From Candidatus Dadabacteria bacterium RIFCSPHIGHO2_12_FULL_53_21 (GTDB lineage Bacteria; Desulfobacterota_D; UBA1144; Nemesobacterales; UBA2774): a stretch of 19,298 bases of DNA. This document shows, one piece after another, positions 7,901 to 13,337 of this stretch. The notes beneath the pieces are model-generated. The model was not told the DNA's origin. It was given only the letters and a program-made list of their open reading frames with translations, and did no database searches. A program made the translations under genes and the position numbers. Positions within the stretch are counted from its first letter, which is position 1. Each line of letters opens with the position of its first letter. Where the stretch lies: the NCBI GenBank assembly GCA_001775255.1, contig MFCJ01000101.1:1848-21145 (forward strand), written 5' to 3'.

Positions 7901-8762
7901 GGTAACGGTCGCCAAGGCCAGGATCACTATCCCCGAGAAGCAGGAAAAAGAGATTGAGGAGATTAAATTCGTAGACGACGATAATGACGAGTTCGTCGTA
8001 GGCAAAGGCGCGCGGACGGATTACTTTAAAGAGAGCGTCGCGCTGAATCTCGCAATCAGGATGCGAAAAAACAACTGGGTTAAGGGAAGGGGCGCGAACA
8101 TCGAGCTTAAGGGGGACCTCGACATCGATAAGGCATTCGGTCATGACGTTAGAATCGCGGGCACAATCAACACCGTCAGGGGTACTTACGAAACGCTGGG
8201 CAAGCTCTTCAGGATTCAGGAAGGGAACGTCAGCTTTTCCGGCACGGAGAAAATCAACCCGTTCCTCGACGTAACAGCGCTTTACCGCGTCTCCGGCGTC
8301 GAGATTTACGTGAATATAAGCGGGACAGCAGAAAAGCCGGTGTTAAAGCTATCGAGCGACCCGGTGATGTCGGAAACCGATATGATATCTTATATCGTGT
8401 TCGGCGCGCCTTCCGACCAGATCGGCTCCGGGGACAGGGCGTCTATTCAGGGAGTAGCCACCGGTGTGGCGGGAGGGATAGCCGCTGCACAGCTCGAGAA
8501 GCTCCTCGGAAGCAAGCTGTCGCTCGACGTCATAAGCGTCGGGGGGGGTACCGGCGGAGCACAGGTCGAATTGGGGAAATATCTCACGCAGGACCTTTAC
8601 ATAGGTTTCGAGAGGGAGACCACGCAGTCTCTATTCGATTCGACCACCATTACAGAGAACAGGGTGCTGCTCGAATACACGATCTTTAAAAACGTCACAA
8701 TCAACGGAGATGTCGGTGGGGAAAACCCCGGCGCCGACGTGTTCTATAACTTTAATTATTAA
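4935..8762 (+). CDS. tamB: TamB-like translocation and assembly module protein (DUF490 C terminus)
   Basis: A 1275-aa AsmA/TamB-superfamily protein anchored in the inner membrane and spanning the periplasm. It is implicated in outer-membrane protein insertion and anterograde phospholipid transport. One N-terminal transmembrane anchor (about residues 5-27) is followed by a very long, repetitive beta-rich region of short alternating strands (the lipid-groove fold). The C-terminal TamB/DUF490 domain includes KGTFEGQIDVP, GTINTVRGTYETLG, DPVMSETDMISYIVFG, ATGVAGGIAAAQLEKLLG and the strand motif TQDLYIGFER, ending in VFYNFNY with a C-terminal aromatic. The length is close to E. coli TamB (about 1260 aa). 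A weak GAGAAAG lies seven bases before the start. No tamA gene is adjacent, which differs from the common tamA-tamB pairing. It is convergent with the NTF2-like gene. Confidence 0.92.
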   Translation: MRHKILITSGILITLIVIITLAAYSFTQTGYFRRLVKSTAERIVSSSTGQSFKIGEVEGNFFYNIKLKDVTFDVGNESFVSVKELSVTYSIPQMLNTAVLFSKVVPVDRLAVNGAQVRLIKYSDGTWNFGKIGGSEKVKEKDKEKKGPPEWSIIVSDLLLKDGELTLDDREENRVSKYGIDDTELSAKLINIIEEIHVDLKNADLDAPSLGLNVKNLRAKALYTGDKAEVRDLEVILNGAEIKLDGEAGDLKGDPKISYSVSVRNYSLENVGTFNLDSEGDGVFKDPKNIDARINIKIPESEVFGKKLSGSLDKISISGTGVDLGEGDIKSDLGGLVLSGKGDLARLITGEGKNSFDLKVSLKDVKTTEIFSLIEEKTEKKTEAVNTKLGAILNADLRAEGSWAEFGDMTVNAKIERLDIKGKQAGDLKLTGTAGYSPSGVRVDVKTVFKNVDLGTILSKKNLRSRINSELAVKGLIPLEGDVLQKLNASVKGHIGPSGIFNLNLKKGNVEASYDKEKLTVRALSLDGDSFSLSVKDGSASRKGVSLGYDLEVGDLGLVSRFAPGTELAGTLKAAGRVEGDIRNPNITIDAEAGDFKIDDVFAAESIKIKGDGSIDLDNPDLRAEVSTGNAKLKDRNIESIEIEAESEGNGIDVNAVIKENDRFEYEIATTLRDLGKSEKHIEISKIRLEMEDTELVNRDNILLTVSPGKLIVDSFNLYYKDSSALADASIYYDGNVDGRVRLSNLSLNDIVKAINPKADVEGTLSADADVRGTMARPQFSAKLDTSNLAYKDFKDDISLDLNYLDRNLNLKFLVTGDSAVILQADGNADADLDLNNFGENIKKASFNLTISSSGVDLSPLTSLSSEIDKSSGLLILDVKASGTLDNPSATGQIALKDAAFKIKSLRNEFNVSNALIELEGQKGFLRQTEIISGKGKGTFEGQIDVPTLTYDLQGNLQNFLVRPKGITAYLTGNLSLKGEGEKIEVGGKVTVAKARITIPEKQEKEIEEIKFVDDDNDEFVVGKGARTDYFKESVALNLAIRMRKNNWVKGRGANIELKGDLDIDKAFGHDVRIAGTINTVRGTYETLGKLFRIQEGNVSFSGTEKINPFLDVTALYRVSGVEIYVNISGTAEKPVLKLSSDPVMSETDMISYIVFGAPSDQIGSGDRASIQGVATGVAGGIAAAQLEKLLGSKLSLDVISVGGGTGGAQVELGKYLTQDLYIGFERETTQSLFDSTTITENRVLLEYTIFKNVTINGDVGGENPGADVFYNFNY

Positions 8763-8777
8763 TCCCAAGCAGATTAT

Positions 8778-9206
8778 TTATTGTAGATTCTGATTTGATG
8801 CGGCCTCACCCGCGGGAACAGGTACGGGGGACGCATGGTGGATCACGAGACGCCAGGAAGAGCCTGAGAGCTCGAACACGTTCGTCGACTGTGCGTAACC
8901 GAACCGGGTTTGATCCCCCGCCCTTTGGCTTATCTTCTCTATACAGATTACCCACGCCAGCTCTCCCGCGACATAAGCCTTGACGTCAGAAATTTCGATA
9001 CGCGCGGGCGGACCTGCCTGAAATATATTCTTCCAGCTCTCTTTGATTGCTTCCCATCCGTAGAGCATCGGCCAGCCGGGATGAACGCACTTGGCACTCG
9101 ACTCGTTAAGCCACACTTCCTGCATCGAATCCGGATCCCCGTCGCGAAGCGCCTGATAGAATCTCAAATTCGCTTTTAACACCCCTTCCTTGCGGATTAC
9201 TCCCAT
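8778..9206 (-). CDS. NTF2/SnoaL-like (DUF4440-type) small protein
   Basis: A 142-aa protein with the cone-shaped NTF2-like fold signature: an N-terminal helix (LKANLRFYQALRDGDPDSM), then VHPGWPMLYGWEAIKESWKNIF, then alternating strands ending in WRLVIHHASPVP. Similar proteins are annotated as nuclear transport factor 2 family or SnoaL-like, and most have no known function. It may bind a small ligand or act as a minor isomerase. The start is supported by GGGAGAG a few bases upstream. It is last in a same-strand group after the KdsC-like gene and queG (88-bp gap from queG) and ends 15 bp from the tamB stop. Confidence 0.8.
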   Translation of the reverse strand: MGVIRKEGVLKANLRFYQALRDGDPDSMQEVWLNESSAKCVHPGWPMLYGWEAIKESWKNIFQAGPPARIEISDVKAYVAGELAWVICIEKISQRAGDQTRFGYAQSTNVFELSGSSWRLVIHHASPVPVPAGEAASNQNLQ

Positions 9207-9294
9207 GAGTCTCTCCCGTGTGATCCGGTTTCTACATCCGGCATTCCGTATCCTAGCCTACCTATTTAACGACCCTTGAACCACAGCGAGCCTT

Positions 9295-10458
9295 TCAGCC
9301 CTGTACATCCATGAGAAGTGCATCTATTTCCTCAAGCACCATCGGGTCATTCTCTAGCTTGATGTGGTCGAGCAGGGTATCCTTCGATCCCTCGCCTTCG
9401 AGTTTCCAGAGCGCCCAGGCCGCGTGGGCCCGTACGAGCGGCTCCCCGTCAGAAAGGTATTCTTCGATCGCGGGAATGAGGCTCGTATCCCCCGAATTGC
9501 CCATAGCGACGAGGACGTTACGCAATAACCCCTTTCTTTTGGTCCTCCTGACAGGACTCCCTTTGAACCGCGCGCTGAACTCATCGGGACCGAGCCCGGA
9601 GAACGAACGGAGCCCGGGGTTGTAGAGCCCTTCCCTCGGCTGAAAGCCCGGCTCGGCTGTCTTTTCCGCTTTTCTATTCCAGGGACAGACGTCCTGGCAT
9701 ATGTCGCAGCCGAATATATTATTGTCAATCCCGTCCCTTAATTCTTTCGGTATGCCGTCTTTTAACTCTATTGTCAGATAGGAGATACAGAGCCTCGAAT
9801 CGAGCACGTAGGGCTCCGTGATAGCGCCTGTCGGACAGGCATCTATACACCGGGTGCACGTACCGCACCTGTCGGGGGCCGGGCTGTCGTAGTCGAGCTC
9901 CATGCTGGTGATAATCTCGCCGAGAAAAATCCAGGAACCGATTCTCTGATTAATAAGACATGTGTTCTTCCCGGTCCAGCCGATGCCTCCGTACTTTCCG
10001 TAGACCCTTTCGAGGACTGGTCCGGTATCGACGTAACGGCGGCAGCTAGCTCCCTCAGGGGCTTCCCCGGAGATGAAGTCCTCGAGCGCCCTGAGCCTAT
10101 CGTCCATGACCGCGTGGTAGTCCTCCCCCCACGCATAACGCGCGATCCATCCCCTGCTCCCGTCACCCGCCTCAGTCGAATAGGGGAAACCCGTATTGTA
10201 ATTGAGTCCGCACGTAATCACGGATTTCGCGCCGGGGACTATTTGGCCCGGGTCCTCTCTCTTCTCGGGGTTTCTCTCCATATATTTCATCTCCCCCGCG
10301 TACCCCCTCGACAGCCACTCTTTATAGAACTGGCTTTCAGGGAAGCTCCCGGCAGGAGATATCCCGACCAGATCGAACCCGATCTCGTACGCCTTCGACT
10401 TTACGGAGTCAGTGATCTCCTTGATCCCCATGGGATCTAATTTTATCACATAAGTCAT
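9295..10458 (-). CDS. queG: Epoxyqueuosine reductase QueG
   Basis: Cobalamin-dependent iron-sulfur enzyme that reduces epoxyqueuosine to queuosine in the wobble position of tRNAs with GUN anticodons. The 387 aa match the family length. Visible are YVDTGPVLER with the proposed catalytic Asp144, GWTGKNTCLI, a first 4Fe-4S motif CGTCTRCIDACP (Cys198, 201, 204, 208) and a second CDICQDVCPWNR (Cys251, 254, 258) with Cys224. A C-terminal HEAT-like repeat follows (about residues 310-370; VRAHAAWALWKLEG), as in the known QueG architecture. An alternative ATG at 10431 would remove nine residues; neither start has a good ribosome site. No other queuosine genes are in the window. Confidence 0.96.
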   Translation of the reverse strand: MTYVIKLDPMGIKEITDSVKSKAYEIGFDLVGISPAGSFPESQFYKEWLSRGYAGEMKYMERNPEKREDPGQIVPGAKSVITCGLNYNTGFPYSTEAGDGSRGWIARYAWGEDYHAVMDDRLRALEDFISGEAPEGASCRRYVDTGPVLERVYGKYGGIGWTGKNTCLINQRIGSWIFLGEIITSMELDYDSPAPDRCGTCTRCIDACPTGAITEPYVLDSRLCISYLTIELKDGIPKELRDGIDNNIFGCDICQDVCPWNRKAEKTAEPGFQPREGLYNPGLRSFSGLGPDEFSARFKGSPVRRTKRKGLLRNVLVAMGNSGDTSLIPAIEEYLSDGEPLVRAHAAWALWKLEGEGSKDTLLDHIKLENDPMVLEEIDALLMDVQG

Positions 10459-10500
10459 GCCGGAAGGGAATTCGAAGAATGCTGCGAAACGGTATTGCGG

Positions 10501-10998
10501 CTACTCGGACCAGCCGCCGGGATATTTTTTAGCTACCAGTATCAAAGCCGCGATCTCGCTCACCACCCCGCTGCCCGCAGAATAGGCCGCGAAATATGAT
10601 TCCGCTTTAACCTCGAGCGGGGCGTCCTGTGTGACCGCAGTGAAGATAACCCTTTTCATTACCGGGATGTCCGCATGGTCCCTGCATATGAACGCAACTT
10701 GATCGTCAGAGACCGCGTAATCGTCTTTTATCCCGGAATAGAACCGGGAATTTTCAGAAATCCCCTGGTGGAGGGTTATTCCAAGCCGCTCCGCCGCTGA
10801 CGAAATGAGCCCGTCCCCGGATTTTGAAAACGCTACGAATTCCACGTCATTACCCTTGAGCGCCCGGACATGTAAGCCGTTCGGGCCGTGTGCCCCGTGT
10901 ACCAGCGCGCCGTCCGATATAAAGCCGTCCGCATTGACCAGTATGAGCTTTATGCCGGCGAGCTTTTTTACAAGGTCCGTCCTAAGTTTTTGAAACAT
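10501..10998 (-). CDS. KdsC-like HAD-family protein lacking catalytic residues
   Basis: A 165-aa protein with the length and overall pattern of 3-deoxy-D-manno-octulosonate 8-phosphate phosphatase (KdsC, C0-type HAD): IKLILVNADGFISDG aligns with the usual IKLxxxDVDGVxTDG, ERLGITLHQGI with RAxxLGIxxxxQG, and ICRDHADIPVMKRV with IGDDxxDxPxMxxV. The catalytic positions are changed. The nucleophile Asp is Asn22 (Asp24 is kept), the motif II TGR is SKS (58-60), the motif III Lys is Asn83, and the first Asp of GDD is Arg106 with the Gly replaced by Cys105. The frame is intact, so it is probably a non-catalytic homologue with a binding or structural role; loss of function in an early-stage pseudogene is the alternative. 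It is first in the group with queG 42 bp downstream. Confidence 0.82.
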   Translation of the reverse strand: MFQKLRTDLVKKLAGIKLILVNADGFISDGALVHGAHGPNGLHVRALKGNDVEFVAFSKSGDGLISSAAERLGITLHQGISENSRFYSGIKDDYAVSDDQVAFICRDHADIPVMKRVIFTAVTQDAPLEVKAESYFAAYSAGSGVVSEIAALILVAKKYPGGWSE

Positions 10999-11085
10999 GC
11001 TCTCCTGACCCGTTTAATAATAACACGCCCTCAATTTTATGTTATCGGCTTCATAATACAAGTGGTGAGGGCGAGACCCCCTATG

Positions 11086-11091
11086 TATAAT
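11086..11091 (+). promoter_or_regulatory. Candidate -10 box very close to the rhomboid start codon
   Basis: A consensus TATAAT ends ten bases before the ATG at 11102. A transcript starting the usual seven or so bases downstream would have almost no 5' leader, consistent with the absence of any Shine-Dalgarno. No good -35 box is visible. Confidence 0.35.
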
Positions 11092-11101
11092 CATTAGATC
11101 G

Positions 11102-11803
11102 ATGATCCCTCTCCGAGATACGACCAAATCCCCCGGATTCCCATATGTGAATATTATACTCATAGTAGTCAATGTCCTGATATTTCTATACGGGTATTCA
11201 ATCGGCGAATATGTGAACGTTTTTATATTCCGTTACGGACTCATACCGGCCAATGTATTTTCAGCTTCTCCCGATACGGATCTCACCGACCGTATCTACC
11301 CTTTCCTGACCTCGATGTTCCTTCACGGCGGGTGGCTCCACCTGATCGGCAACATGCTCTTCCTCTACATATTCGGGGACAACGTCGAAGGCAGGATGGG
11401 GCATTTCAGGTACCTGGTTTTTTATATCGTATGCGGCCTCGCAGCGGCGCTGTTTCAATTCGTCACGAATATACATTCGATAATACCGATGGTCGGGGCG
11501 AGCGGGGCGATCTCGGGCGTGCTCGGGGCCTATATGACATTCTATCCCAGGTCAAAAATCCTGACGCTCGTGCCAATTTTCTTCTTCGTACAATTCATAC
11601 ACATCCCCGCCGCGGTATTCATATTCGTATGGTTCCTGATTCAATTCCTGAGCGGGCTCGGCACTCTAAACGTTCCGAAGGAAACGGGAGGAGTCGCGTT
11701 CTGGGCCCACATAGGGGGCTTCGTCGCGGGCCTCATCCTTGCGCGCTTCTTCGACCGGAGGCCTTATGCCCGGGAGGCGCGGACAGGGAGGTATCTTCAT
11801 TAA
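11102..11803 (+). CDS. Rhomboid-family intramembrane serine protease
   Basis: A 233-aa polytopic membrane protease that cleaves transmembrane substrates within the bilayer. The diagnostic motifs are present: HGGWLHLIGNMLFL with the oxyanion His80 and Asn84, the serine loop GASGAISG (nucleophile Ser134), and the catalytic histidine in AHIGGFVAG (His203). About six hydrophobic helices are present, with a basic C-terminal tail (DRRPYAREARTGR). The catalytic dyad is complete, so it should be active; the substrate is unknown. It is divergent from the KdsC-like gene across a 103-bp gap and is followed by the phosphofructokinase on the same strand after 80 bp. Confidence 0.95.
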   Translation: MIPLRDTTKSPGFPYVNIILIVVNVLIFLYGYSIGEYVNVFIFRYGLIPANVFSASPDTDLTDRIYPFLTSMFLHGGWLHLIGNMLFLYIFGDNVEGRMGHFRYLVFYIVCGLAAALFQFVTNIHSIIPMVGASGAISGVLGAYMTFYPRSKILTLVPIFFFVQFIHIPAAVFIFVWFLIQFLSGLGTLNVPKETGGVAFWAHIGGFVAGLILARFFDRRPYAREARTGRYLH

Positions 11804-11845
11804 ATCAAAACGGTCATTTAATTTTCCTTCAACTAATACATATTA

Positions 11846-11851
11846 TATAAT
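11846..11851 (+). promoter_or_regulatory. Candidate -10 box for the phosphofructokinase gene
   Basis: TATAAT lies 32 bases before the ATG at 11884 in an AT-rich stretch. No convincing -35 is seen at 16-18 bp spacing. Confidence 0.35.
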
Positions 11852-11883
11852 GAGACGAATACCAAATCGCACGCTACAGGGAA

Positions 11884-13149
11884 ATGGCTATGCCCGGGAC
11901 AAAAGGACGTAAGAGGAATACACTCGCAATTCTCGTAGGGGGCGGGCCTGCGCCGGGTATAAACGGCGTCATAAGCGCGTCGACGATAGAAGCCGTTAAC
12001 AGGGGCATCGATGTGATAGGGATCAGGGAAGGGTTCAGATGGCTGGCAGAAGGCGATACGAGCCATATCGAGAAGCTGACCATACAGGACACGTCGCGCA
12101 TACACAACACAGGCGGCTCAATAATAGGCATATCGAGGGCTAACCCCACGTCGAGCACGGAAAGGATGAAGAACACGATCCGCAGTCTCGCGATGCTCGG
12201 CGTGAGATACCTCATAACGATAGGCGGAGACGGGACGATGTTCCTCGCAAGCGAGGTAGAAAAAGCCGGCAGGGGCAGGATAAAGGTGGCGCACGTCCCG
12301 AAGACGATAGACAACAACATCCCGCTGCCGGGCTACATACCGACATTCGGGTTCGAGACAGCCCGGCACATAGGCACCGAGCTCGTCCATTACCTCATGG
12401 AGGACGCAAAGACGACGAACAGGTGGTTCTTCGTAGTTACGATGGGGAGAAAGACGGGGCACCTCGCTCTCGGAATAGGTAAAGCAGCAGGGGCCACTAT
12501 CACATTGATTCCCGAGCAGTTCGGCAAAGGCAAAATATCTCTCAGGAATATCACCGCAATCCTCGAAGGCTCCATAATTAAACGCCTCGCCTCCGGAAGG
12601 GAGGACGGGGTGGCCATACTCGCGGAGGGACTCACCGAGAAGCTCGACGAGGAGGAGCTTAAGAACCTGAAAGACCTGAGCAGGGACGAGCTCGGACGCA
12701 TAAGGCTCTCCGAGGTCGATCTCGGCGAGCTGCTGAAGCATGAAACTATGAAGTCACTCGCTGAAAAAGGTATCAACACGAGAGTGATAGAAAAGACGAT
12801 CGGTTATGAGCTCAGGTCGGCACCGCCCATACCCTTTGATGCAAAATACACGCGCGACCTGGGGTACAGCGCCGTGAAATATCTGCTCAGCGGCGGCTCG
12901 GGAGCGGTAGTATCGATACAGACCGGAAGAATGATCCCGATTTATTTCGATGAAATCATAGACCCGGTACTGAATCAGCCCAGGATAAGGTATGTAGACA
13001 TCAACACCGAATCATATGAAGTTGCCCAGAAATATATGATCAAGCTCAGTCAGGATGACCTCACCGACAAGAAGAAATTGAGGGCGCTCGCTAAAACCGC
13101 GAACATGAAGCCCGGAGATTTTAAAAGATATTTTTCAGGCGCGGTATGA
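11884..13149 (+). CDS. 6-phosphofructokinase (PfkA/PPi-PFK superfamily, mixed signature)
   Basis: Phosphorylates fructose 6-phosphate to fructose 1,6-bisphosphate. The 421-aa protein has GGGPAPGINGVI (19-30), IGGDGTMF (113-120), VPKTIDNNIPLPG (138-150), PTFGFETARHIG and MGRKTGHLAL (187-196). In the E. coli numbering, Gly at 104 (here Gly117) marks ATP users, whereas Lys at 124 (here Lys140) is the residue usually seen in PPi enzymes. The combination occurs in some ATP-dependent enzymes of the PPi-like clade, so ATP is the more likely phosphoryl donor. The second Asp of TIDND is Asn145. An ATG at 11890 is better spaced (seven bases) from the AGGGA at 11878-11882 and may be the true start. Confidence 0.92.
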   Translation: MAMPGTKGRKRNTLAILVGGGPAPGINGVISASTIEAVNRGIDVIGIREGFRWLAEGDTSHIEKLTIQDTSRIHNTGGSIIGISRANPTSSTERMKNTIRSLAMLGVRYLITIGGDGTMFLASEVEKAGRGRIKVAHVPKTIDNNIPLPGYIPTFGFETARHIGTELVHYLMEDAKTTNRWFFVVTMGRKTGHLALGIGKAAGATITLIPEQFGKGKISLRNITAILEGSIIKRLASGREDGVAILAEGLTEKLDEEELKNLKDLSRDELGRIRLSEVDLGELLKHETMKSLAEKGINTRVIEKTIGYELRSAPPIPFDAKYTRDLGYSAVKYLLSGGSGAVVSIQTGRMIPIYFDEIIDPVLNQPRIRYVDINTESYEVAQKYMIKLSQDDLTDKKKLRALAKTANMKPGDFKRYFSGAV

Positions 13150-13191
13150 GAGCCGGATCGTCTATATAAAATCTTTACGTTAAGATTCAGG

Positions 13192-13207
13192 AACCCGGCG
13201 GCGGGTT
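13192..13207 (+). terminator. Weak hairpin after the phosphofructokinase gene
   Basis: AACCCG-GCGG-CGGGTT forms a 6-bp GC-rich stem 42 bp after the stop codon, followed by AT-rich sequence but no real T-tract. It is placed as expected for a terminator; the call is tentative. Confidence 0.3.
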
Positions 13208-13301
13208 AGAAATTTATTATAGAACAAATTTAAACTCGGTATTATATATCGTGATGTATGGCTTTTTTTAAGAAAAATACTTAACTTTGCATCTCAGTCC
13301 A

Positions 13302-13330
13302 TTGACATTCAAATCAAATTATGATAAAAA
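13302..13330 (+). promoter_or_regulatory. Candidate sigma70-type promoter of the transglycosylase gene
   Basis: A perfect TTGACA (13302-13307) is separated by 17 bp from TAAAAA (13325-13330). The predicted transcription start falls at or next to the ATG at 13338, so the message could be leaderless, in line with the lack of a Shine-Dalgarno. The -10 match is only moderate. Confidence 0.4.
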
Positions 13331-13337
13331 AAAGCCA

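Noticed and set aside
13287..13337. TTG start adding 17 residues to the MltD-like protein
   Set aside because: It would bury the lipoprotein signal peptide and overlaps the TTGACA promoter candidate; the ATG at 13338 gives a normal signal sequence with Cys20.
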